NCBI GenBank assembly: GCA_018665505.1
Contig: JABJCS010000407.1
Coordinates: forward strand, 1 to 8,859
Direction of reading: 5' to 3'
DNA: 8,859 nucleotides
Source of the DNA: Alphaproteobacteria bacterium
Lineage (GTDB): Bacteria; Pseudomonadota; Alphaproteobacteria; UBA8366
The number at the start of each line of letters is the position of its first letter. The first letter of the stretch is position 1. Below the pieces are notes generated by a model. It was not told the DNA's origin. It did not search any database and saw only the letters and a list, made by a program, of their open reading frames with translations. Positions 1-6,347 of this stretch are shown here, in pieces. The position numbers and the translations under genes are program-made.

Positions 1-354
1 GCTGTCACGATGGCGTTAGAGAGTTCTGTCGGGGCGGTGGTCTTGGAGTCACCCTATACCAGCATCGCGGCGGTCGCGCAGAGCCACTATTGGTATTTGC
101 CGACGAAATTTCTCGTCCTCGACAAGTTCGATGCCGCGGCGAAGATCGAGCGTATTGAAGCCCCATTACTGATCGTCCACGGGGAGCGCGATGGAATTAT
201 TCCGGTTGAGTTCGGGCGGACCCTATTTGAGCGCGCAAGGGAACCAAAAGTTGGGCGGTTTTTACCGGAAGCCGGGCACAATAATTTGTATGAGCATGGT
301 GCAGCTGCGGAGATACTAGGTTTCCTGTCGAAACAGATGCGGGTTACTCGTTGA
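1..354 (+). CDS. Alpha/beta hydrolase, C-terminal part (5' end outside window)
   Basis: This is the C-terminal part of an alpha/beta-hydrolase-fold protein of the BEM46/YfhR (ABHD12/13-like) type. The reading frame is open from base 1 (A-V-T before the Met at base 10), so that Met is probably internal and the true start lies outside the window. Counting from that Met, LESPYTS at 12-18 is the strand and loop that follow the nucleophile region in this family. HGERDGIIP (57-65) supplies the likely catalytic Asp61, and GHNNL (89-93) the likely catalytic His90. The GxSxG nucleophile motif would lie upstream and is not seen. The substrate cannot be told; members include esterases, thioesterases and peptidases. 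It is transcribed towards the cox maturation operon and its last 11 bases overlap the end of the MocA-fusion gene on the other strand, so it is a neighbour and not part of that operon. Confidence 0.85.
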   Translation, partial: AVTMALESSVGAVVLESPYTSIAAVAQSHYWYLPTKFLVLDKFDAAAKIERIEAPLLIVHGERDGIIPVEFGRTLFERAREPKVGRFLPEAGHNNLYEHGAAAEILGFLSKQMRVTR

Positions 355-1975
355 TGCGGGCGAGGGCTTCGGGCGTATCAATGTCTAGGAGTACCGCATC
401 GTCGGCCATTTCGACTTCTTGGACGAGCTCGGGGTAGGCGCCGATCAGATACTTCGCACCGACATCGCCGCCGATATCTTGAATTTCCGCGAAGAAACGC
501 CGACCGAGTAATACCGGGTTTCCACGTTTGCCGTTGTGAGTGGGCACGCAGATAACGTGACCTTCGTTTGGCGCAAACGCGGCAATCAATCGCTCGATCT
601 CAACCGATGAAATGCGCGGCATATCGCCGAGACAGATCAGCGCGGCGTCCACGTCAGGGGGCATTACCGAAAGCCCTCGTTTCAGCGAGGTGGATAAACC
701 CCCCGCGAAATCGGGGTTCAGGACAAACTGCAAGTCGCGCCCGGCCAGAACCGCTTCCACCGCCTTTGCTTCGTGGCCAAGCACAACTGTAATCGAACTG
801 ACCGTTGATTGATGAATGGCGTTCACGGTACGGACGACCATCGGAACGCCATCGATTTCAGCTAATAATTTGTTCTGCTTTCCCATTCGGCGTGATTGAC
901 CGGCCGCAAGTACAATGGCGGCTACATTCAGGGCAGTGTCGATATTCTCCTCCTTTGGGGGGCTGGCTTCTGTACGGGGCATAGGGCGGCCCGGAATCTC
1001 CTTCAGGAGGCCACCAACACCCATCGCCCGAATATCCTGCGATGAAACCTGCAAGCCGGCGACTAGTCTCTGCACGATCCAGTCAGACCCGTGCGTGCGC
1101 GGCGAGCGTGCGGAGCCCGGAAGACCGACGACGGACATCTCGCCGATATGAGCCAAGAAGGTTAAATTTCCCGGATCAACGGGCATCCCCAATTGTTCTA
1201 TCTGGCCGCCCGAAGCCGTGATGGCCGATGGTACGACGTCGCGGCGGTCCGCGACCGCGGAAGCACCCAATACCAATGCGATATCGCAATCGCCATCCGA
1301 AAGCGCCTTTAAACTTTCGCGAATTGCCAGTTCTTCATGAGGGCACACCAATGCCTCGTCGAGGGTAAGTCCCATCGCGATGAGCCTTGCCGCCGTCACT
1401 TCCTCGCCCTTGGTCACCAATTTTTCCGGGATATTGGCCAGGGTGGTCTGCAAAAGGCCGATTTTCTGCGGTCGGTATTCGGCGATGCGGAAAAGGCCTT
1501 TCACTTTTTTTGCCGCCGTTTCGCATGCACTTAGCGTATCTTGACGGACTGCGAAGGGAATGATTTTTACCGTCGCAACCAGTTGTCCTGGCTCAACGGA
1601 TGCGAACGGCTCAATTGTCGATAGCGTCACAGCTTCATCTATCGCATTGATCGCATTTAACCGGTCGACCGGAAGCACGAAAAGGCCACGGACAGCGGCA
1701 TAAATATTAACCCGACCAGTGCCTGCCGCGCCTAAGCTCACAGTTGTGTCGGCGACAACTGCATCCGCCATTTTTTGCGCGGCGATATCTTCAGTGATGT
1801 CGTCGGGCTCTAAGCGAACAAGCGTCGTCTCTCGATAACCAGCAGCTTGTAATTGCGCGATATCGTCTTTTGTGAGCACCCGACCTTTGCGAAAGGTCTC
1901 CGAAGCGGTCCGTAAGCTGTGCGCCAGCACGGCCCCTTCGGCGGATTTATTGAGCGGACAGACGCCGAATTTCAC
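344..1975 (-). CDS. Molybdopterin-binding / MocA-like cytidylyltransferase fusion
   Basis: A 543-residue two-domain protein for late molybdenum cofactor synthesis. Residues 1 to about 325 resemble MoeA/MogA-type molybdopterin-binding proteins: KGRVLTKDDI near 30-40, a degenerate GASAVADRRDVVPSAI (237-252) where MoeA/MogA have a GGxSxG...D.VP motif, and GLPGSARSP (284-292). Residues from about 350 are a nucleotidyltransferase: LAAGQSRRMGKQNKLL (356-371) is the nucleotide-binding loop, GDMPR (450-454) the metal-binding site, GKRGNPVLLGRRFF (482-495) and GGDVGAK (502-508) follow, and DIDTPEAL (531-538) ends it. LAAG rather than LAGG in the first motif fits CTP-using MocA better than GTP-using MobA, which matches the cytosine-dinucleotide cofactor of CODH-type enzymes. 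The start is GTG, overlapping the upstream xdhC stop as GTGA, with only a weak GAGG ahead; MKFG at the N-terminus fits the family. Such fusions are often misannotated as isoprenoid (IspD/IspE-like) enzymes. Function is inferred from motifs and context. Confidence 0.87.
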   Translation of the reverse strand: MKFGVCPLNKSAEGAVLAHSLRTASETFRKGRVLTKDDIAQLQAAGYRETTLVRLEPDDITEDIAAQKMADAVVADTTVSLGAAGTGRVNIYAAVRGLFVLPVDRLNAINAIDEAVTLSTIEPFASVEPGQLVATVKIIPFAVRQDTLSACETAAKKVKGLFRIAEYRPQKIGLLQTTLANIPEKLVTKGEEVTAARLIAMGLTLDEALVCPHEELAIRESLKALSDGDCDIALVLGASAVADRRDVVPSAITASGGQIEQLGMPVDPGNLTFLAHIGEMSVVGLPGSARSPRTHGSDWIVQRLVAGLQVSSQDIRAMGVGGLLKEIPGRPMPRTEASPPKEENIDTALNVAAIVLAAGQSRRMGKQNKLLAEIDGVPMVVRTVNAIHQSTVSSITVVLGHEAKAVEAVLAGRDLQFVLNPDFAGGLSTSLKRGLSVMPPDVDAALICLGDMPRISSVEIERLIAAFAPNEGHVICVPTHNGKRGNPVLLGRRFFAEIQDIGGDVGAKYLIGAYPELVQEVEMADDAVLLDIDTPEALARINE

Positions 1976-2682
1976 GCGGCCTCGCGCCGCGCCGGCGCAT
2001 GCAGGATGGCGGTCACTTCTCCCATGATGGAGATCGCAATTTCCGCCGGGGATACAGCACCAATATCCAATCCGATCGGCGCTTCAATGCGGGAGAGCTC
2101 TGCTTCGCTGAAGCCCGCCTCGCGTAATCTGTCGAGACGTCGTGCGTGGGTCCGATTGCTGCCGAGCGATCCGATATAGAACGCATCACTCCGCAGAGCG
2201 ATAGATAGCGCGGGATCGTCCAGTTTCGGGTCATGGGTCAGTGTGACGATGGCCGTACGGCGGTCCGGGTCGAGCGCTTTCATGGCCTCATCCGGCCAAT
2301 CGTGATTGAGCGTCACACCGGGAAAGCGGGATTCGCTAGCAAAAGCCTGCCGTGGATCGACGATGGTCACGTCGTAGCCGGAGAGTTTCGCCATGGGGAC
2401 CAAGGACTGGGCAATATGAACCGCGCCGACGACGATCATGCGTTTGGGCGGGGGGAAAGGTTGCAGGAAATACCGCACGCCGCCGTCTTCGAGCGTCTCG
2501 CCCTTGTCTCGGCGTAATGTGCGCTCGATGGACTCATCAAGGACAGGTGTGATCGCGACATCACCTTCGGTCTTTCCATTAATCCAAAGCGTTTGGGCAC
2601 CTGACACCAAGTCGGTAATCACGACAGTTGGATGTTTCGCGGATTTCGCCGCGATGAGATTGCTCAGAAAAGTCTGTTTCAT
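1972..2682 (-). CDS. XdhC/CoxF family protein, Rossmann (XdhC C-terminal) half
   Basis: A 236-residue protein that corresponds to the C-terminal, nucleotide-binding half of XdhC/CoxF proteins. In the family, XdhC binds the molybdenum cofactor, helps its sulfuration and delivers it to xanthine dehydrogenase-type apoenzymes; CoxF is the counterpart for CO dehydrogenase. VVGAVHIAQSL (84-94) is the Rossmann phosphate loop, VDPR (108-111) closes the second strand, and VTLTHDPKLDDPAL (146-159), YIGSLGSNRTHARR (169-182) and the stretch around IEAPIGLDIGAVSPAEIA (199-216) are the conserved blocks. The N-terminal 75 residues are not recognisable as the XdhC/CoxI domain, which is encoded by the gene just upstream. 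The ATG at 2682 has GAGGGG nine bases ahead, so it can be translated independently across the 36-base gap. Its stop overlaps the GTG of the next gene by four bases. Exact partner unproven. Confidence 0.88.
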   Translation of the reverse strand: MKQTFLSNLIAAKSAKHPTVVITDLVSGAQTLWINGKTEGDVAITPVLDESIERTLRRDKGETLEDGGVRYFLQPFPPPKRMIVVGAVHIAQSLVPMAKLSGYDVTIVDPRQAFASESRFPGVTLNHDWPDEAMKALDPDRRTAIVTLTHDPKLDDPALSIALRSDAFYIGSLGSNRTHARRLDRLREAGFSEAELSRIEAPIGLDIGAVSPAEIAISIMGEVTAILHAPARREAA

Positions 2683-2718
2683 TCTATAATTCCCCTCGAC
2701 GATACTGTCGAATTGTCC

Positions 2719-3054
2719 TTAGTCCAATTTCTCGACAAAGACCTCAACCTCGCCGCCGCAGGCGAGGCCGACTTCCCAGGCCTGCTCGTCACTGACACCG
2801 AAGGAAAGGAGCCTGGGCTTGCCGTCCTGCATTACTTCCAATGCTTCGTGGACGACAGCGCCCTCGATGCAGCCGCCGGAGACGGAACCGATCATATTGT
2901 TTTCGGTATCGACAACCAATTGACTGCCGACCGACCGTGGAGAGGAGCCCCAGGTCTTTACGACTGTCGCAATGGCGACATCGCGCCCTGACGCGCGCCA
3001 ATCCGCTGCTTGCTCTAAGATGTTCTCGTGTGCGTCCAATGTGTGATCGTTCAT
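2719..3054 (-). CDS. XdhC/CoxI family protein, N-terminal (XdhC_CoxI) half
   Basis: A 111-residue protein that is the N-terminal domain of XdhC/CoxI proteins standing alone. Visible family blocks are TWGSSPRSVGSQLVV (34-48), IGSVSGGCIEGAVV (55-68) and GLACGGEVEVFVE (96-108). Cys62 and Cys99 sit in the two conserved GGC and CGG positions that have been linked to cofactor binding or sulfur handling in relatives. Full-length XdhC has this domain followed by a Rossmann domain, which here is the next gene, so the two products probably act together on the molybdenum cofactor of CoxL. I place the start at the ATG at 3054: it overlaps the coxE stop as ATGA and has AGGAG eight bases upstream. An ATG 18 bases earlier (3072) would add MAGDGG, overlap coxE by 22 bases and lose this ribosome site, so it is less likely. 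Confidence 0.88.
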   Translation of the reverse strand: MNDHTLDAHENILEQAADWRASGRDVAIATVVKTWGSSPRSVGSQLVVDTENNMIGSVSGGCIEGAVVHEALEVMQDGKPRLLSFGVSDEQAWEVGLACGGEVEVFVEKLD

Positions 3055-4280
3055 GCCGCCATCTCCTGCCATCGTCTGAGTGCCGGGTCGCTGCCCGCGC
3101 CAATATCACTCAATATGTGGGTTAGTTGTGCCAAGCTTTCCAGGTTATGAACCGGACGGAAATCATCCACGTGAGGTAGTATAGCCCGGATGCCTTGGGA
3201 TTTGGGTTCAAATTGATCGTAGCGGAGGAGGGGATTTAGCCAAATCAACCGTCGTGATGAGCGGTGCAATCGGTCCATTTCCTTTGGCAAACCTTCGCCG
3301 CCCTCTCTGTCGAGGCCGTCGGTGATCAAAATGACGACGGCGCCTTGTGTCAGTACGCGGCGCGACCAATCGCGATTGAAGTCGTGCAAACACTGCCCGA
3401 TACGGGTCCCGCCGGACCAATCGACGACCGCATCGGTGACTTGTTCCAACGCGACGTCGATATCCTTATTACGGAGATACCGGGTCACATTGGTGAGGCG
3501 AGTGCCGAATAGGAATGTGTGGACCCGGTCACGGTCGTTGGTGATGGCGTGCAGGAAGTGCAGCAGCATTCGGGCATACCGTTCCATCGATCCGGAAATA
3601 TCACACAGCACGACGATTGGCGGTTTGCGTTGGCGGCGTCGGCGCCATCGCATCGGGATAATATCGCCGCCGGATCGCAATGCAGTGCGGAGTGTAGCGC
3701 GCATATCTGCACGCGCGCCGGTCTTATCGGGTCGGAACCGTCGTGTCGGTATTTCCATGATCGGGAGGCGCATCCGCCGCATTGCAGATTTCGCGGCTTC
3801 GATTTCGGAAGCGGTCATCTTTTCGAAATCCATCTCGCGCAGAACCTCGTCTTGACTAAAGGTTAGAGTCGCGTCGAATTCGATTTCTTCGGTCTCTCGC
3901 GTCTTGATGTCGTCCTGCGGTGTGGCGCCCGCCGTCAGTGCTTCGGCGATCCGGGGGGATATCTCGTTTTTCGGTGCTTCACCTTCGCCAAGCTGTGCCG
4001 TCGGCAGAACCATCGACATCATGCGTTCGAGGATTTGCGGATTGCGCCAGAAGACGTGAAACGCCTGATCGAAGAGTTCGCGTTGGTCGCGGCGGTTCAC
4101 GAAGACGGCGTGTAGGGTCCAGTAAAAGTCGTCGCGCCGCCCGAGACCGGTTTGCTCCAAGGCGTTAATGGCATCGATTACCTTACCGGGGCCGATTGGC
4201 AGTCCCGCCGCCCGTAACACTCGGGCGAAGTGCATGATGTTGGTGGCGATCCGTCCACCGTCTTGGTCAACCGGTGTCAT
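3051..4280 (-). CDS. coxE: CoxE-like von Willebrand factor A domain protein
   Basis: A 409-residue VWA-domain protein of the CoxE family. In Oligotropha carboxidovorans, CoxE works with the AAA+ ATPase CoxD to finish the CODH active-site cluster after the apoenzyme has been assembled. The N-terminal half (about 1-205) is the helical CoxE region, followed by a basic stretch RWRRRRQR (211-218). The VWA domain begins at about 221 with the metal-ion site DISGS (227-231: Asp227, Ser229, Ser231); GGTRIG (290-295, Thr292) and ITDG (319-322, Asp321) complete the MIDAS ligands, so metal binding looks intact. There is no signal peptide or membrane segment. The ATG overlaps the coxD stop as ATGA and no good ribosome site precedes it, so translation is likely coupled to coxD. 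Its own stop overlaps the XdhC_CoxI start in the same way. The pairing of a MoxR ATPase with a VWA partner is a general chaperone arrangement. Confidence 0.92.
   Translation of the reverse strand: MTPVDQDGGRIATNIMHFARVLRAAGLPIGPGKVIDAINALEQTGLGRRDDFYWTLHAVFVNRRDQRELFDQAFHVFWRNPQILERMMSMVLPTAQLGEGEAPKNEISPRIAEALTAGATPQDDIKTRETEEIEFDATLTFSQDEVLREMDFEKMTASEIEAAKSAMRRMRLPIMEIPTRRFRPDKTGARADMRATLRTALRSGGDIIPMRWRRRRQRKPPIVVLCDISGSMERYARMLLHFLHAITNDRDRVHTFLFGTRLTNVTRYLRNKDIDVALEQVTDAVVDWSGGTRIGQCLHDFNRDWSRRVLTQGAVVILITDGLDREGGEGLPKEMDRLHRSSRRLIWLNPLLRYDQFEPKSQGIRAILPHVDDFRPVHNLESLAQLTHILSDIGAGSDPALRRWQEMAA
3055..3067 (-). promoter_or_regulatory. Ribosome binding site deciding the XdhC_CoxI start
   Basis: On the minus strand AGGAG (3067-3063) lies eight bases before the ATG at 3054, inside the last codons of coxE. 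This supports the start at 3054 rather than the in-frame ATG at 3072, which lies upstream of it. Confidence 0.75.
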
Positions 4281-5200
4281 GCGCCGTCGGCCAACAACAT
4301 CTCATTCTTGATTTCCGCAAGGAGGCGACTGGCTTCGCTGCCGCGGATTTTTTCGATGTCGTCTTGATATTTCAGCAAGGTGCCAAGCGTATTGTTGATC
4401 GTATCTGGGTCGAGGGTCATGCAATCCAATTGCGTCAACGCGTGGGCCCAATCGATGGTTTCCGCCACACCGGGTTGCTTGAAAAGATCCATTTCCCTGA
4501 GTTTTTGGACAAATGCGACGACTTGCGCAGAGAGAGTTTCCGGCGCGGTCGGCGCCTTTATTTTGAGGATCTCCAATTCCCGCTCTGCATCTGGGTAATC
4601 AATCCAGTAATAGAAGCATCGGCGTTTTAGGGCATCGTGGATTTCACGGGTCCGGTTGGAGGTAATGATGACAATCGGCGGTTCATCGGCCTTGATTGTG
4701 CCCAATTCGGGGATTGTGATTTGGAAGTCCGAGAGGACTTCGAGGAGATAGGCCTCGAAGGGCTCGTCCGTGCGATCTAATTCGTCGATCAGTAATACAG
4801 CAGGACCGTCGATACTTGGCTCTAACGCTTGGAGGAGGGGGCGTTTGATGAGGAATTTCTCGCTGAACAAATTGCTCTCAAGAGCGTTACGGTCTCTATC
4901 GCCGACCGCTTCCGAAAGTCGAATCTCGATCATTTGCAGTGAGTAGTTCCACTCGTAAACAGCGGAGGCTGCATCGAGGCCTTCGTAACACTGCAGGCGC
5001 ACCAGCCGTCGGCCGAGCGTCTCAGACAATACCTTGGCAATCTCGGTCTTACCGACACCAGCTTCGCCTTCCAGGAAAAGTGGGCGTCGCAGGGTCAACG
5101 CCAGATGCAACGCGGTGGCGAGGCTTCGGTCCGAAACGTAATTCCCTTTGTCGAGTAGCGTGATGGTTTCGTCGATAGTTGCGGGAAGTTGATCGGTCAT
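4277..5200 (-). CDS. coxD: CoxD-like MoxR-family AAA+ ATPase
   Basis: A 307-residue AAA+ ATPase of the MoxR/CoxD group. In O. carboxidovorans, CoxD is a membrane-associated ATPase thought to unfold part of apo-CODH so that sulfur and copper can be added to the molybdenum centre; that role is family knowledge. Seen here: Walker A GEAGVGKT (45-52), Walker B VLLIDELDR (135-143, with Asp139 and Glu140), sensor 1 in IITSNRTRE (178-186, Asn182), and arginines at ALKRRC (190-195) in the usual arginine-finger region. The length is normal and no membrane segment is visible. The start at 5200 matches the usual CoxD N-terminus (a short lead, then ATIDETITLLDKGNYVSDRSLA), but the ribosome site ahead of it is poor. 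It is the first gene after the terminator and gap, so it probably heads its own transcript. Its stop overlaps coxE by four bases, which makes co-production with CoxE likely. Confidence 0.93.
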   Translation of the reverse strand: MTDQLPATIDETITLLDKGNYVSDRSLATALHLALTLRRPLFLEGEAGVGKTEIAKVLSETLGRRLVRLQCYEGLDAASAVYEWNYSLQMIEIRLSEAVGDRDRNALESNLFSEKFLIKRPLLQALEPSIDGPAVLLIDELDRTDEPFEAYLLEVLSDFQITIPELGTIKADEPPIVIITSNRTREIHDALKRRCFYYWIDYPDAERELEILKIKAPTAPETLSAQVVAFVQKLREMDLFKQPGVAETIDWAHALTQLDCMTLDPDTINNTLGTLLKYQDDIEKIRGSEASRLLAEIKNEMLLADGA

Positions 5201-5384
5201 GATGTTCGGTATGCCTTTGCCGTGAGTCGAGGTCTCTGTGGAAATCTATCCAGCGAGTGTAAAGAGGAAGGCTGGGTATCCTAAATTAGTCGGCATTTAT
5301 CGTGATTGCGAGTATTGAGGAATATGATGATTTGGAATGTTCATGTATATTAGGGTGTTCCAATTTTGTTCCTTAATCAGAAAT

Positions 5385-5406
5385 TTGCGGTAAATAGATA
5401 CCGCAA
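5385..5406. promoter_or_regulatory. Perfect inverted repeat, candidate operator upstream of coxD
   Basis: The arms TTGCGGTA (5385-5392) and TACCGCAA (5399-5406) are perfect 8-bp complements separated by six bases. The repeat lies in the AT-rich gap, about 185 bases upstream of coxD. There is no T-run after it on either strand, so a terminator is unlikely; a dimeric regulator's binding site is the simplest reading. The regulator family cannot be named. A small RNA hairpin in a leader is also possible. Confidence 0.5.
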
Positions 5407-5466
5407 TGTCTGGACATAATAAGAACAGCAATACAATCAATGTACTTGGTCCGGCCTTCTTCATCG

Positions 5467-5497
5467 AAAAAGCCCGACTTAGAGTAAGTCGGGCTTT
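5467..5497 (-). terminator. Intrinsic terminator after coxM
   Basis: Arms AAAGCCCGACTTA (5469-5481) and TAAGTCGGGCTTT (5485-5497) are perfect 13-bp complements with a 3-base loop. Read on the minus strand, the GC-rich stem ends in a run of five T (5471-5467), as expected for rho-independent termination. It starts 25 bases after the coxM stop. On the plus strand only three T follow the GC-rich stem, so it should act mainly in the minus direction. It would end the coxSLM transcript ahead of coxD. Confidence 0.92.
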
Positions 5498-5521
5498 GAA
5501 TTCGAAGTTATCTGAACGCCG

Positions 5522-6319
5522 TCATCCTGCCTTAGCAACAGCCCGTTTGGCCATAACGGTGACGAGATGGGCTCTATATTCGGAGCTCGCGTGGATATCT
5601 GAGTTCAAATCATCCGGCGAAACCGAGATATTCGCCACCGCGTCCGCCGAGAAATTGGATGACAACGCGCTTTCCATCTCCGGTACTCGGAAGACGCCGT
5701 CTTGGCCGGCACCGGTGACGGCTACACGTGTGTCGCCGCTATTCTGAGCGACGAAAACACCGACAATGGCATAGCGCGATGCAGGGTTCGGGAACTTCAT
5801 ATAGGCGGCTTTGCCCGGAACCGGAAACTTTACCGCAGTGACGACTTCGCCTTCGTTCAATGCGGTCTCGAACATACCGGTGAAGAAATCATCGGCCCCG
5901 ATTTCGCGCTGATCGGTGACGATGGTCGCGCCCAATGCCAGGCAAGCCGAAGGATAATCTGCCGCCGGATCGTTATTCGCGATTGAGCCACCGATCGTAC
6001 CACGGTTGCGCACCTGTGGATCGCCAATTCCGTCGGCCAAATCCGCAAGTGCCGGAATTTTGCCTTTGACGTCAGCGGAAGCGGCGACGGTCGCATGGGT
6101 CGTCATGGCGCCGACAGTTACCGTATCCCCGTCAACAGAGATACCGGCAAGATCTGAAATACCGCCGAGGTCGACGACATCGGCGGGTTGTGCCAGCCGC
6201 TGCTTCAGCGTCGGGATCAACGTCATTCCACCGGCCATCAACATGGCGTCGTCCGATCCTTTAACTTTGGAGGACGCGTCAGAGACCGAACCAGCGCGTT
6301 GATAATTGAAGTTATACAT
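5522..6319 (-). CDS. coxM: CoxM-like FAD-binding medium subunit of a CODH-type molybdenum hydroxylase
   Basis: A 265-residue flavoprotein subunit of the FAD_binding_5/CO_deh_flav_C type. In the family it takes electrons from the [2Fe-2S] clusters of CoxS and passes them to quinone or another acceptor. AGGMT (29-33) stands where CoxM has its first FAD-binding AGGxS/T motif, and GTIGGSIANNDPAADYP (107-123) contains the second, TIGG (108-111). VRNRGTIGG and the C-terminal part are family-typical, and the length is slightly below that of O. carboxidovorans CoxM. The start at 6319 (MYNFNYQRAGSV) is chosen because AAGGAG lies six bases ahead and the N-terminus matches the family. A longer in-frame reading to 6418 would overlap coxL by 71 bases and adds unlike sequence. 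It follows coxL by 28 bases in the order S-L-M. The product is soluble, with no signal peptide. Confidence 0.93.
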   Translation of the reverse strand: MYNFNYQRAGSVSDASSKVKGSDDAMLMAGGMTLIPTLKQRLAQPADVVDLGGISDLAGISVDGDTVTVGAMTTHATVAASADVKGKIPALADLADGIGDPQVRNRGTIGGSIANNDPAADYPSACLALGATIVTDQREIGADDFFTGMFETALNEGEVVTAVKFPVPGKAAYMKFPNPASRYAIVGVFVAQNSGDTRVAVTGAGQDGVFRVPEMESALSSNFSADAVANISVSPDDLNSDIHASSEYRAHLVTVMAKRAVAKAG

Positions 6320-6331
6320 ATCTTTCTCCTT
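6320..6331 (-). promoter_or_regulatory. Ribosome binding site deciding the coxM start
   Basis: On the minus strand AAGGAG (6331-6326) lies six bases before the ATG at 6319, in the short coxL-coxM gap. It rules in favour of the 265-residue CoxM over the longer reading that begins inside coxL. Confidence 0.85.
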
Positions 6332-6347
6332 TAACTGACGGCGCTGG

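Larger units (their letters stand above)
5201..5521. other. Intergenic region between coxM and coxD
   Basis: This 321-base stretch holds no convincing gene. The end next to coxM carries an intrinsic terminator (5467-5497). The middle (about 5281-5425) is clearly richer in A and T than the flanking genes and holds an 8-bp inverted repeat (5385-5406), a looser TTGGAA/TTCCAA pair (5332-5363) and three TGTTC repeats. This is where a promoter for coxD and its followers would be expected. A TAATAT on the minus strand (5352-5347) could be a -10 box, but I see no good -35 at the right distance, so no promoter is called. If used, it would give coxD a leader of about 140 bases. Confidence 0.7.

Noticed and set aside
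2415..2430. GAVH in place of the usual GxGH in the XdhC Rossmann loop, as a sign of lost nucleotide binding
   Set aside because: The rest of the loop and the following VDPR are intact, and I believe GAVHIAQ is usual in this XdhC subgroup, so it is not evidence of decay.
2692..2711. Small TCGAC/GTCGA hairpin in the gap between the XdhC halves
   Set aside because: Only a 5-bp stem with a six-base loop, no T-run; too weak to call a terminator or attenuator.
3055..3072. Earlier ATG at 3072 for the XdhC_CoxI gene
   Set aside because: It lies upstream of the AGGAG that serves the ATG at 3054, overlaps coxE by 22 bases and adds MAGDGG, which is not expected at the family N-terminus.
3322..3855. 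Plus-strand open frame of 177 codons inside coxE
   Set aside because: It is Arg- and Ser-rich with no recognisable motif and lies wholly opposite the VWA gene, whose motifs are clear; a GC-driven shadow.
5406..5747. Plus-strand open frame of 113 codons across the coxM 3' end
   Set aside because: It runs through the terminator hairpin and then antisense to coxM, shows no domain I recognise and has no clear ribosome site; it is a shadow of coxM.
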